DNA of 22,365 bases from Deltaproteobacteria bacterium. Its GTDB lineage: Bacteria > Desulfobacterota > GWC2-55-46. Under the pieces are notes generated by a model that was given only the letters and a program-made list of their open reading frames with translations, was not told the DNA's origin and did no database searches. Where the stretch lies: positions 1 through 22,365 of the forward strand of contig JACREV010000253.1 in NCBI GenBank assembly GCA_016218095.1, given 5' to 3'. Positions within the stretch are counted from its first letter, which is position 1. Every line of letters begins with the position of its first letter. Shown here piece after piece: positions 12,532-19,559 of the stretch. The position numbers and the translations under genes were made by a program.

Positions 12532-13404
12532 CTAATACCTTTGCGAATAAAGCCCCTGGAGCCTTCTTGTAAGAGGCCCTCTCCTGCCTGAGCCTATGGG
12601 GGCCTTGTCCACCCTTGTAAGCGGGGCTATCCCGAGTATGACGTTCGTGAGGAAGGCCTCCTCGCACATGAGGAGCTCCGTGACAGAGACGGGCCCTTCG
12701 GCGACGATGACCCCGTTCTCCTTCGCCACTCCGATGACCGCGTCGCGGGTGACGCCCGGGAGCAATTCCCCGCCGGAGAGCGGAGGCGTCCTCAAGATAC
12801 CTTTTAATACGACAAAGAGGTTCGTGGATGTGCCTTCCGTTACACGCCCCCTCGGGGTGGTGAAAAGCCCCTCGTCGGCCTTTGCGTCCTCGGCCTCGAT
12901 CCTGGCGAGGATATTGGAGAGATAATTGAGGGTCTTTATACCCGGGAGGGCCGGTCCGTAGTCCCTGATTAGCGCGGCCTTCAGCCCCTTTGTGCGGACC
13001 CTTTCGAGAAAGGACGCCTCAAGCGGCTTGGTATATATGATGACCGTTGGTCTGATGTCTCTGGCAGGCAGATGCCCGCCCCTGTCCACGCCGCGAGTGA
13101 CGATTATCTTTACGTACGATTCATCGTGAGTAAGGCCGTTCTCCTTAAGGAGCCTGGCGATCAGCCTTTCGTCTATTTTTTCAAGGTGCGCATCCAGGGC
13201 CTTTTTGTCCATGCGGATGGCGTCCGCCCCGGCCTTCAGCCTCTGGAGATGCTCGACGAAAAGGAGCGGCCTGCCGTCGCGCGCCCTTATCGTCTCAAAG
13301 AGGCCGTCGCCGTAAGAGAGCCCCCTGTCGAATACCGATATCGCGGCCTTTTCTTCGGAGACGAACCTTCCATTAATGTATGCCGTGGGTTTGGTTTTTC
13401 CCAT
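12532..13404 (-). CDS. pabC: Class IV aminotransferase, probable aminodeoxychorismate lyase
   Basis: PabC releases p-aminobenzoate and pyruvate from 4-amino-4-deoxychorismate, using PLP. The 290-aa protein shows fold-type IV features: YINGRFV near the start, SVFDRGLSYGDGLFETIR at 23-40, PLP lysine K157 in PGIKTLNYLSN, and E190 with GTSTNLF at 191-197. Sequence alone cannot separate PabC from branched-chain or D-amino-acid transaminases; the call rests on its place directly downstream of pabB. ATG 13404 has a strong GGGGAGG (13417-13411, spacing 6). The open frame continues upstream into a repeat element, but that part is not the real N-terminus. Confidence 0.85.
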   Translation of the reverse strand: MGKTKPTAYINGRFVSEEKAAISVFDRGLSYGDGLFETIRARDGRPLLFVEHLQRLKAGADAIRMDKKALDAHLEKIDERLIARLLKENGLTHDESYVKIIVTRGVDRGGHLPARDIRPTVIIYTKPLEASFLERVRTKGLKAALIRDYGPALPGIKTLNYLSNILARIEAEDAKADEGLFTTPRGRVTEGTSTNLFVVLKGILRTPPLSGGELLPGVTRDAVIGVAKENGVIVAEGPVSVTELLMCEEAFLTNVILGIAPLTRVDKAPIGSGRRGPLTRRLQGLYSQRY

Positions 13405-13423
13405 CGATAGCCTCCCCTTAGCA

Positions 13424-13540
13424 GGCTGCTGAAAAAGTCCATCTGCTTTGTTGTCTTCGTCGCTCATCACTGCGGCGTACACAAAGCACGCCTCGCTCCT
13501 CGCTTCTCGACGCCTCGCATCTGGAGCTTTTTGAGCAGCC
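13424..13540. mobile_element. 117-bp MITE-like inverted-repeat element between pabB and pabC
   Basis: The left end GGCTGCTGAAAAAGTCC (13424-13440) and the right end GGAGCTTTTTGAGCAGCC (13523-13540) are imperfect terminal inverted repeats of about 18 bp. The interior is rich in GAAG/CTTC and CGCCTCGC-type palindromes. From memory, near-identical elements are dispersed in Geobacter-like and other deltaproteobacterial genomes; no search was run. It contains no gene, but is open in the pabC frame and adds a spurious N-terminal extension to that ORF. Confidence 0.75.
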
Positions 13541-13566
13541 CGATAAAGTCGTGCATTTTGGAGCCG

Positions 13567-14913
13567 TTAAGGCTTGATCCCCGCCGCGTCGAGGAAGTCC
13601 TTTGCCTTGAGTATCGTCTCGTTGTATTCGTCCTCAGGGACCGAGTCGGCGACTATACCTCCGCCGACGTGCAGGTACATGTGTCCGTCCTTGAAGACCG
13701 CCGTCCTTATCGCCATCGAGATGTCCATGTTGCCGCTAAAGTCCACCCAGCCTATGCCGCCGGTGTAGATGCCGCGGCAAACAGGCTCGAGCTCGTCGAT
13801 TATCTCCATCGCCCGGACCTTCGGCGCGCCCGTGACCGACCCGCCCGGGAATATGGCCCTAAGGGCCTCCGCGCCCGTCACACCCTTTTTTAGAGAGCCC
13901 TTGACGGTCGAGACCATGTGGTGGAGCGCAGGGAAGGTCTCAATGCCCGCAAAGGCGGCGACCTCCACGCTTCCGGCCTCCGAGACCTTGCCGAGGTCGT
14001 TCCTCTCAAGATCGACTATCATCACGTGCTCTGCGTTCTCCTTGACGCTCTTCTTTAATTCCTCCATCAACGCCGCGTCGTCCTCGGGGTTCAAGCCCCG
14101 CGGCCTCGTCCCCTTTATCGGAGAGGTCTCGATAGTCCTGTCCTTGACCTTCAAGAGCCGCTCGGGCGAGTTGCATATCACCTGAAAGCCCTTGTAGTCG
14201 AGGAAGTAGCTGTACGGCGCCGGGTGCTTGGAGGCGAGCTCCATGTAATAGGAGAGCGGGTCGCCGTGGAAATGGAGCTTGAGCCTCTGCGAGAGGTTTA
14301 TCTGATAGATGTCGCCTGCCGAGATGTACTCCTGCGCCTTAAGAACGGCCTTTATGTACTCTTCCTTTGTCATGTTCGAGGAGAGGTGGCAGGCTGAGGC
14401 GTGCCCGGACGGCCTTCCAGACCCCCTTGAGGCGAGGAGGCGCGACTTGAACTCCTCGAGCTTCGCCTTGTCTTCAGAGGACGAGATGAGAAAGCCCGTG
14501 CCGTCCCTGTGCCGGTAGATGAAGACGGGGTCGTAGAAGCCGAAGAGCGCGTCGGGAAGGTCGAGCCCGCATTTCTTTTCGAACCTCCCCGGCTCTATCA
14601 AGTCCTTAAGGTCATACGAGAAGTACCCGACACCGCCGGCGCTGAAAGGGAGCGGCCCACGCTCCCTCCTCTTATATTCAGGGAGTATCTTCGAGACAGC
14701 CTCGAAAGGGTCGTCGAATACGCGCTTCGCGAGGTCGCCGCCTTCGGCTATGGTCGCGCCCTGGAGGGTATTGATCGTTATCTCCGGCTCGGCGCTCATC
14801 GCGGTGTGCCTGTTGTCAGGCGGGCCGAACGTGAACATAAAGGGCCAGGTCAGGTCCCTGAGTTGCGCAAACGCGCTGTAGGGCTCAAGCCCGTTTAGAA
14901 ATTCCATCAGCAT
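13567..14913 (-). CDS. pabB: Aminodeoxychorismate synthase component I
   Basis: PabB aminates chorismate to 4-amino-4-deoxychorismate for folate synthesis, using ammonia from a PabA partner not found in this window. The 448-aa protein has the chorismate-binding domain (about 180-445): AGDIYQINLSQR, CNSPERLL, SPIKGTRPRG, MIVDLERNDLGKV, FPGGSVTGAPKVRAMEIID and GGGIVADSVPEDEY. In PIKGT, K267 corresponds to the catalytic lysine typical of PabB, where anthranilate synthase TrpE usually has alanine, so PabB is preferred. ATG 14913 has no ribosome binding site; ATG 14907 is the alternative. pabC follows on the same strand after a MITE-like element. Confidence 0.93.
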   Translation of the reverse strand: MLMEFLNGLEPYSAFAQLRDLTWPFMFTFGPPDNRHTAMSAEPEITINTLQGATIAEGGDLAKRVFDDPFEAVSKILPEYKRRERGPLPFSAGGVGYFSYDLKDLIEPGRFEKKCGLDLPDALFGFYDPVFIYRHRDGTGFLISSSEDKAKLEEFKSRLLASRGSGRPSGHASACHLSSNMTKEEYIKAVLKAQEYISAGDIYQINLSQRLKLHFHGDPLSYYMELASKHPAPYSYFLDYKGFQVICNSPERLLKVKDRTIETSPIKGTRPRGLNPEDDAALMEELKKSVKENAEHVMIVDLERNDLGKVSEAGSVEVAAFAGIETFPALHHMVSTVKGSLKKGVTGAEALRAIFPGGSVTGAPKVRAMEIIDELEPVCRGIYTGGIGWVDFSGNMDISMAIRTAVFKDGHMYLHVGGGIVADSVPEDEYNETILKAKDFLDAAGIKP

Positions 14914-14919
14914 GTAAAT

Positions 14920-14948
14920 AGAATATAACCTTTTCCCTTTATGGTCAA
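14920..14948 (-). promoter_or_regulatory. Promoter of pabB, placed for a leaderless transcript
   Basis: On the minus strand TTGACC (14948-14943) and TATTCT (14925-14920) are 17 bp apart, matching consensus at five and four of six. The -10 box ends 6 bp before the ATG at 14913, so the start site would fall at or next to the ATG. This is the same geometry as at the cyclase gene. Confidence 0.55.
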
Positions 14949-14954
14949 GAAAGG

Positions 14955-14977
14955 CCTTGCACGGGCAAAGTTCATAT
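14955..14977 (+). repeat. Decayed left-end fragment of palindromic repeat family P
   Basis: CCTTGCACGGGCAAAGTTCATAT here resembles the left end of copy 3 (10696-10718) with a small deletion. A second left-end-like fragment, TCCTCGCCGGACGGGG, lies at 15127-15142. Neither has a recognisable right end. The positions fit decay, or disruption by the element between them. Confidence 0.45.
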
Positions 14978-14996
14978 TGAGATGATTCAGATTATT

Positions 14997-15117
14997 TCAT
15001 TGCGGGTCATTTATACCCCTCTTTTCTAAAGAGGGGCGAGCGGAGCGAAGCAATCTCATCTTCTGGCAGGGTCTGTCCCGGAGATTGCTTCGTCGCAAGG
15101 CGCGCTCCTCGCAATGA
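14997..15117. mobile_element. 121-bp inverted-repeat element upstream of ispG
   Basis: TCATTGCG (14997-15004) and CGCAATGA (15110-15117) are the ends. Inside, GGAGCGAAGCAATCTC (15042-15057) faces GAGATTGCTTCGTCGC (15081-15096). A separate palindrome CCCCTCTTTTCTAAAGAGGG lies at 15016-15036; a near-identical palindrome recurs at about 19665-19686. I recall similar CATTGCGAGG-type elements dispersed in many bacteria; no search was run. There is no gene inside. Confidence 0.65.
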
Positions 15118-15229
15118 CAGACTCGGTCCTCGCCGGACGGGGCCCTCTCCCGTCAAGGGAGGGGGTTTGAATTAAAATGAAGGTGAAAAACCAGGGTGTT
15201 TATAGTATCATTTCCCTTTGAGGTTACTT

Positions 15230-16315
15230 ATGACAACGAGAAGAAAGACCCGCGAAATAAACATAGGCGCAGTCCGCGTCGGAGGGGACGCCCCTGTTAC
15301 CGTCCAGTCGATGACGAACACGGACACCGCCGACGTGAGGGCGACCGTCGCGCAGATAAAGGCGCTTGAATACAGCGGGTGCGAGATAGTCCGCGTCGCT
15401 GTCCCAAATGAGGAGGCGGCGTCCACCCTCGGGAAAATAATCAAAGAGATTACCATCCCGCTCATCGCCGACATACACTTCGACTGGCGGCTCGCGCTGA
15501 AAGCCCTTGACGAGGGCGTCCAAGGCTTGAGGCTCAACCCCGGCAACATCGGCTCTAAGGAGAGGATAGGCGAGGTCGTAAGGGCCGCGAAGGAACGCGG
15601 CGTCCCCATCCGCATAGGCGTCAACGCCGGGTCGCTTGAAAAAGACATACTGGAGAAATACGGACACCCCACGAAAGAGGCGCTCGTAGAGAGCGCCATG
15701 CGCCACGTCTCCATACTCGAAGACATGGATTTTACCGATATTAAAATTTCTCTCAAGGCTTCGAGCGTGCCATTGACTGTCGAGAGCTACAGGTTGCTTG
15801 CCACAAAGGTCGATTACCCGTTCCATATCGGCATAACGGAGGCAGGGACGACCTTCGGAGGCACGATAAAATCGTCTGTCGGGCTCGGCGTGCTTTTGTA
15901 CGAAGGCATCGGAGACACTCTCAGGGTATCCCTTACCGGCGACCCGGTCGATGAGGTAAAGGTCGGATGGGAGATACTTAAATCACTTGGATTAAGGAAG
16001 CGCGGGGTGAATATCATCTCGTGCCCGACCTGCGGTCGCATAAAGTTCGACAGCATCAAGATAGCGACGGAGGTGGAAAAGAGGCTCTCTCACATAGAGG
16101 AGCCGCTGAACGTCGCGATCATGGGTTGTGTCGTGAACGGGCCCGGCGAGGCGGTGGAATCAGACGTAGGCATCGCCGGAGGCGACGGCGTAGGCCTCAT
16201 CTATGTGAAGGGCGAGGCTGTTAGGAAGGTAAAGGAGGCGGACATCGTCGAGGCTCTGATAGATGAGGTAGAGAAGATTGTGGAGGCGGGAAAGAAGGGG
16301 GCGGCGAAAGATTAA
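15230..16315 (+). CDS. ispG: 4-hydroxy-3-methylbut-2-en-1-yl diphosphate synthase
   Basis: IspG (GcpE) converts methylerythritol cyclodiphosphate to HMBPP in the MEP isoprenoid pathway, using a [4Fe-4S] cluster. The 361-aa protein is the short bacterial form: TIM-barrel domain with VQSMTNTDTADV (25-36) and ADIHFDWRLAL (80-90), RLNPGNIG (101-108), GITEAGTTFGG (201-211), then the cluster domain with SCPTCGR (C265, C268), MGCVVNGPGE (C300, ligand E307). ATG 15230 is preferred over TTG 15218 because GAGGTT at 15220-15225 is correctly placed. A TATAGT -10-like box lies at 15201, but no -35 is convincing. Confidence 0.97.
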   Translation: MTTRRKTREINIGAVRVGGDAPVTVQSMTNTDTADVRATVAQIKALEYSGCEIVRVAVPNEEAASTLGKIIKEITIPLIADIHFDWRLALKALDEGVQGLRLNPGNIGSKERIGEVVRAAKERGVPIRIGVNAGSLEKDILEKYGHPTKEALVESAMRHVSILEDMDFTDIKISLKASSVPLTVESYRLLATKVDYPFHIGITEAGTTFGGTIKSSVGLGVLLYEGIGDTLRVSLTGDPVDEVKVGWEILKSLGLRKRGVNIISCPTCGRIKFDSIKIATEVEKRLSHIEEPLNVAIMGCVVNGPGEAVESDVGIAGGDGVGLIYVKGEAVRKVKEADIVEALIDEVEKIVEAGKKGAAKD

Positions 16316-16352
16316 AGAGTCTGCTGAATCGCCTGTCGGATTACGAATTAAA

Positions 16353-16377
16353 GGGTTCAGGTTGCAAACCTGAACCC
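16353..16377. repeat. Perfect 11-bp hairpin after ispG
   Basis: GGGTTCAGGTT (16353-16363), loop GCA, AACCTGAACCC (16367-16377). There is no T run on the plus strand, so it is not a standard terminator for ispG, though it may slow RNA decay. The end of its right arm and the following bases, CTGAACCCGC, recur at 17159-17168 on the other side of the AT-rich island. Confidence 0.7.
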
Positions 16378-16385
16378 GCAAAGAA

Positions 16386-16679
16386 TTGGGCACACTTGCC
16401 GTTGATCTAAGCGTTGGAACAATGCCAAAAGTACCAGGCGAGCTACGAGGTCTTGGACTTCCCAAGAGCGAATTGAATCCATATACAAGTCAATTAAGTC
16501 GCTGGTCTGGTAGATTTGAGACTAGAGTTTTTAGAGAAATCGGACGGAGCGTTTACGGAGTGGCTGTAGGTACAGTGGCAACTGCTGCGGTTGTTTTTGA
16601 AGGTTTTTATGATTTATCTGTTATTGTTCATGCAGCTTCAAAAGCAACCTCAATATACGATTGTAGCTGTTCAGATTAA
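16386..16679 (+). CDS. Short hydrophobic protein of unknown function (AT-rich island)
   Basis: The open frame gives 97 aa from TTG 16386, or 85 aa from ATG 16422; neither start has a strong ribosome binding site. The N-terminal half is polar with PGELRGLGLPKSELNPYTSQ; then a hydrophobic helix follows (VYGVAVGTVATAAVVFEGFY), probably membrane-spanning or amphipathic. The PYTSQLSRWSGRF...EGFYDLSVI layout recalls the C-terminal tails of some RHS-repeat proteins, from memory and weakly, so it could be a fragment of a larger toxin-type gene. Base composition is clearly more AT rich than the neighbours, as in the next gene, which starts 3 bp after its stop. Confidence 0.55.
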   Translation: MGTLAVDLSVGTMPKVPGELRGLGLPKSELNPYTSQLSRWSGRFETRVFREIGRSVYGVAVGTVATAAVVFEGFYDLSVIVHAASKATSIYDCSCSD

Positions 16680-16682
16680 GGG

Positions 16683-17012
16683 ATGGCATCCGTGAGAGTG
16701 CCAGAAAAAATAATACGTGAACGGGCTTACCTGCGAATCGCTGAGATATTCAATATACCTAAAGAACAGTTGCGACTGGATTCTAAATTTGGAGAAGACC
16801 TTAAACCCAGTTTTATCTCAGATTTTCGGTACAATGAGCTTGATAAAGTAGATCAAGATATTCACGATGTCGCGGATCGAAAAATCACCAAGGAGCTTCG
16901 TGAAGGAGTTATTATAATTCGAACTGTGGGAGAATATTGTGATTACATGGTCCGCTGTTACGAAACTAATCCAAAAGATGTAAATAAAATATTACGTTTG
17001 CCAGTCATGTAG
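16683..17012 (+). CDS. Divergent acyl-carrier-protein-like protein (AT-rich island)
   Basis: The 109-aa product has an ACP-like pattern: IAEIFNIPKEQLRLDSKFGEDL (residues 19-40; compare the IGEQLGV-EEVT-SF-EDL region of AcpP), an acidic middle, and RTVGEYCDYM (80-89; compare the T-V-AIDYI segment of AcpP). The phosphopantetheine motif DSL is not intact; the site reads KPSFISDF, so S43 or S46 may or may not be modified, and the middle is longer than in ACP. It may be a carrier protein, a non-acylated relative or an immunity-type helical protein. ATG 16683 is very close to AAGGG; GTG 16692 is an alternative. AT-rich codon use suggests transfer. Confidence 0.65.
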   Translation: MASVRVPEKIIRERAYLRIAEIFNIPKEQLRLDSKFGEDLKPSFISDFRYNELDKVDQDIHDVADRKITKELREGVIIIRTVGEYCDYMVRCYETNPKDVNKILRLPVM

Positions 17013-17064
17013 CCGGGTAGGGTGCGCCGCGCACACCATTTTAAATAAATTATCCCGGTAGTAA

Positions 17065-17154
17065 TGTAGGTTGGGCTGAGGAACGAAGCCCAACAATCAA
17101 TTACGCGGCGCAAATGCTTTTTGTTGGGCTTCACTTCATTCAGCCCAACCTACA
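17065..17154. mobile_element. 90-bp inverted-repeat element of the GTAGGTTGGGC type
   Basis: The arms are GTAGGTTGGGCTGAGGAACG onwards (17066-17095) and TGTTGGGCTTCACTTCATTC onwards (17122-17153), about 31 bp each and nearly complementary. The spacer is 26 bp. Elements with GTAGGTTGGG ends and CCCAACA inner ends are, to my knowledge, dispersed in many proteobacteria and cyanobacteria. There is no ORF. It lies between the AT-rich island and the rhodanese gene. Confidence 0.75.
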
Positions 17155-17204
17155 AGAGCTGAACCCGCGAAAATGTTTTTGTTCTGTTTTTATAAACACA
17201 CGGG

Positions 17205-17345
17205 CGCATGGCGGAGAGCGCCTAAGGGAGGGCGTGGCGAGCGCGCCGGGGAGTAGGAGCGTAGCGACTTAAGGGGCGCGCGAGCGGGTGGGGGAGGAAG
17301 AAAGCGCTCGGAGCCATCGCCGAAAGCGCGCGGAGCGCGCAAAAA
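17205..17345. other. GC-rich, hairpin-dense intergenic sequence before the rhodanese gene
   Basis: Together with the element before it, this fills the 384-bp gap before 17397. Successive stems are GGCG/CGCC (17210-17222), GCGCGCC/GGCGCGC (17241-17247 with 17275-17281), GCGCTCGG/CCGAAAGCGC (17304-17311 with 17320-17329) and GCGCGC/GCGCGC (17326-17331 with 17335-17340), then AAAAA. The plus strand is strongly purine rich in the middle. No ORF or known RNA family was recognised. It may be another dispersed repeat or a structured RNA. Confidence 0.5.
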
Positions 17346-17396
17346 GGCCTACTCTAAATAGTCCCCAAACGAATAACAACATTAAGAAAGAAAACC

Positions 17397-17747
17397 ATGA
17401 CCATCTCTTCCATACTCAACCTCTTCGGAGGCAGTGACAACAGGATAACCGCCGAAGAGCTTAAGACCATGATGGAGAGTAAAGAAGCAATCTCCATCAT
17501 CGATGTCCGGAACCCCAGCGAGTTCAAGTCCGGCCACATACACGGTTGCGTCCTCATCCCGTTGAGCGAATTAGAGGGCGCGGAGAACATCCCTTCAAAA
17601 GGAAGGCTCGTGCTCTATTGCGCGGCGGGGGTGAGGTCCATGAAGGCGCGGGATATCCTGAAAGGCCGCGGCATCAAGGACGCGGTCGATTTAAAGGGCG
17701 GCATAGACGCCTGGATAAAGGCAGGAGGGAGGGTCGTCAAGCCCTGA
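17397..17747 (+). CDS. Single-domain rhodanese (sulfurtransferase)
   Basis: Rhodaneses carry sulfane sulfur on an active-site cysteine. The 116-aa cytosolic protein has one rhodanese domain (about residues 16-114): IDVRNPSEFKSGHIHG at 35-50 and the active loop YCAAGVRS with C75 and R80, then DLKGGIDAWIKAGG. The loop is the six-residue type typical of sulfurtransferases, not the seven-residue Cdc25/arsenate-reductase type. The first 12 residues are a short lead with no clear signal peptide. The start has only a weak AAGAAAGAAA site. Its stop shares one base with the ATG of the HIT gene, so they form an operon. Confidence 0.92.
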   Translation: MTISSILNLFGGSDNRITAEELKTMMESKEAISIIDVRNPSEFKSGHIHGCVLIPLSELEGAENIPSKGRLVLYCAAGVRSMKARDILKGRGIKDAVDLKGGIDAWIKAGGRVVKP

Positions 17748-18154
17748 TGTTCAGCCTCCATCCTACACTTGAAAACGACACACGTAATATCATCGACCTC
17801 CCGCTCTCCCGCGTCCTCCTCATGAAAGACAGAGGCTTCCCCTGGCTCATACTCGTGCCCAGGAGGGAGGGCGTAAAAGAGATACACGAGCTTACGCCGG
17901 ACGACCGCGCTCTATTAATAGAAGAGGTCTCGCTCGCCTCAACTCTTCTCACGAGACTCTTCAACCCCGTAAAGATAAATATCGGCGCGCTTGGGAACAT
18001 CGTCCCGCAATTGCATGTCCATGTCATCGCCCGCTTTGAGAATGACCGCGCCTGGCCCGGCCCTGTCTGGGGAAGCGGACCAAAAGAGCCTTATTCCGAA
18101 GATGATCTCGCCTCGATCGTCTCACGCCTCCAAGACGCCTTCAAGCGCGCTTGA
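17747..18154 (+). CDS. HIT-domain (histidine triad) protein
   Basis: HIT proteins hydrolyse or transfer nucleotidyl groups (AMP-lysine, Ap4A and similar). The 135-aa protein has the conserved core LGNIVPQLHVHVIARF, with H90 and H92 of the triad; the first triad position is Q88, as in a HIT subfamily that also has the following AWPGPVWG (102-109). The N-terminal strand region HPTLENDTRNIIDLPLSRVL and FPWLILVPRR fits that subfamily. The exact substrate cannot be told. ATG 17747 overlaps the rhodanese stop as TGATG, implying translational coupling. A longer open frame upstream in this phase is antisense-like noise inside the rhodanese gene and is not used. Confidence 0.9.
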   Translation: MFSLHPTLENDTRNIIDLPLSRVLLMKDRGFPWLILVPRREGVKEIHELTPDDRALLIEEVSLASTLLTRLFNPVKINIGALGNIVPQLHVHVIARFENDRAWPGPVWGSGPKEPYSEDDLASIVSRLQDAFKRA

Positions 18155-18172
18155 ACCGCCAGTCTACTTCCC

Positions 18173-18200
18173 TTGACACAGCCTCTGCGCACGCTAAAAT
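18173..18200 (+). promoter_or_regulatory. Sigma70-type promoter of the alcohol dehydrogenase gene
   Basis: A perfect -35 TTGACA (18173-18178) and TAAAAT (18195-18200) are 16 bp apart. Transcription would begin near 18207, giving a 93-base leader. That leader contains T-rich runs and an imperfect hairpin CGG-CC-CTCC/GGAG-GG-CCG (about 18246-18280) before the ribosome binding site. Confidence 0.8.
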
Positions 18201-18299
18201 TTAAATAGGGAGATTTGTAAGTTTTTTTGTTGTTTTTTAATCCCTGCGGCCCGCTCCGTCTTTGAATGGAGTGGACCGTAAGGAAAAGGAGATGATCTT

Positions 18300-19337
18300 A
18301 TGAAGGCCCTTGTATATCACGGCCCGGGAAAACAGTCCTGGGAAGAGAAGGAAAGGCCTAAGATACAGGAAGAGACGGACGCTATCGTGAAGATTACAAA
18401 GACCACGATATGCGGGACAGACCTGCATATCATGAAGGGCGACGTGTCTACGGTCGTTGACGGCAGGACGCTCGGCCACGAAGGCATAGGCACGATAGAG
18501 GAGACGGGCAAGGCCGTCAAGAACTTCAGGAAGGGGGAGAAGGTGCTGATATCGTGCATCACCTCGTGCGGGACTTGCGATTACTGCAAGAGGGGGATGT
18601 ACTCCCACTGCGAGTACGGAGGATGGGTGCTCGGCAACCTGATAGACGGCACGCAGGCCGAGTACGTGAGGATACCATTCGCGGACACGAGCTTATACCA
18701 CGCGCCGGCAGGCGCGAACGAGGACGCTCTCGTCATGCTCTCGGACGTCTTCCCCACCGGGTTTGAGTGCGGCGTGCTGAACGGCGCGGTAAAGCCGGGG
18801 GATAACGTCGCCATCGTCGGCGCGGGGCCCATAGGGCTTGCGGCGCTCCTTACAGCGCGGTTCTATTCGCCGGCCTCGATCATCATGATAGACGTCGATG
18901 ACGAGAGGCTCAAAAAGGCCCGCTCTCTCGGCGCGACACGCGTAGTTAACAGCGTGAAAGAGGACGCCGAGGCGAGGGTAAAGGAGATGACTGAGGGAAG
19001 GGGCGTGGACACGGCGATCGAGGCGGTCGGGATCCCGAGGACCTTCGAGCTCTGCGAATCGATTGTCGCGCCCGGAGGCCACATCGCCAACATCGGCGTA
19101 TTCGGCGAAAAGGTCGACCTCCACATGGAGAGGCTCTGGGCCCAGAACATCACGATAACGACGAGGCTCGTCGATACCGTGACGACCCCGATGCTGCTTA
19201 AGAGCCTGGAGGCCGGGAACCTCCACCCCGAGGCGCTTGTGACGCATCATTATCAGCTCGGAGAAATACTCAAGGCCTACGACACATTCTCGCACGCGAA
19301 GGAGACTAAGGCGCTCAAGGTGGTGCTCGACGGTTGA
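18300..19337 (+). CDS. Zinc-dependent alcohol dehydrogenase (MDR family)
   Basis: The enzyme is an NAD(P)-dependent medium-chain dehydrogenase that oxidises alcohols or reduces aldehydes/ketones. The 345-aa protein has catalytic-zinc residues C38, H60, E61 (TICGTDLH, GHEGIG) and D149, the arrangement known from tetrameric secondary alcohol dehydrogenases, and a structural-zinc set C90, C93, C96, C104. The Rossmann motif is GAGPIG at 174-179, and the following strand ends in IDVDDERL, where an acidic residue favours NAD. Substrate is unknown. GGAGAT at 18288-18293 is the ribosome binding site, and a dedicated promoter precedes it. A repeat element begins two bases after the stop. Confidence 0.93.
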   Translation: MKALVYHGPGKQSWEEKERPKIQEETDAIVKITKTTICGTDLHIMKGDVSTVVDGRTLGHEGIGTIEETGKAVKNFRKGEKVLISCITSCGTCDYCKRGMYSHCEYGGWVLGNLIDGTQAEYVRIPFADTSLYHAPAGANEDALVMLSDVFPTGFECGVLNGAVKPGDNVAIVGAGPIGLAALLTARFYSPASIIMIDVDDERLKKARSLGATRVVNSVKEDAEARVKEMTEGRGVDTAIEAVGIPRTFELCESIVAPGGHIANIGVFGEKVDLHMERLWAQNITITTRLVDTVTTPMLLKSLEAGNLHPEALVTHHYQLGEILKAYDTFSHAKETKALKVVLDG

Positions 19338-19338
19338 T

Positions 19339-19478
19339 TCTCTAAAAATTGTTATTTTTCCTGATCTCTGCGTCAGGTCGGAAATAAAAGTGCTCACATA
19401 TTTAACACATATGCTCCGCTTTTTATTTCCGCCCTTCCTTGACCTCAGAAAAAATTCCTAATTTTTAGAGGTAGCCTC
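19339..19478. mobile_element. MITE-like element, copy 2 (intact, no insert)
   Basis: This is the reverse-orientation copy of the element at 5900-6132. The ends are TCTCTAAAAATTG at 19340 and AATTTTTAGAGGTAGCCT ending at 19477, with the inner GGAAATAAAAG/TTTTTATTTCC hairpin and an ATATG-containing loop that differs from copy 1. It reads straight through the point (GACGCAG-AGATCAGG on its own strand) where copy 1 carries 89 extra bases. It starts immediately after the alcohol dehydrogenase stop codon, so it supplies the 3' end of that mRNA. Confidence 0.8.
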
Positions 19479-19514
19479 AAGTGTGTAGGAGGCGATAACC
19501 TTTGCAGGAAGCGT

Positions 19515-19547
19515 AAGGCGCGGCAAAAGCCGCGCCTTGAGTTTTTT
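19515..19547 (+). terminator. Intrinsic terminator downstream of the alcohol dehydrogenase gene
   Basis: AAGGCGCGGC (19515-19524), loop AAAA, GCCGCGCCTT (19529-19538), then GAG and six T (19542-19547). A ten-pair stem with a T run is a strong terminator. Confidence 0.9.
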
Positions 19548-19559
19548 GTGCAAAGGGAA

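Noticed and set aside
13405..13482. Longer pabC start at 13482
   Set aside because: The extra 26 codons come from the inverted-repeat element, and a strong ribosome binding site lies directly before ATG 13404.
16021..16224. Arg/Gly-rich frame within ispG
   Set aside because: It is an out-of-phase reading of the conserved iron-sulfur region of ispG.
17346..17364. GGCCTACTCTAAA resembling the end of the MITE-like element
   Set aside because: Only about ten bases match, and the orientation would place the rest of an element inside the rhodanese gene, where none is present.
17546..17746. Longer N-terminus for the HIT protein
   Set aside because: The upstream part is an out-of-phase reading of the rhodanese gene; the family N-terminus begins at ATG 17747.
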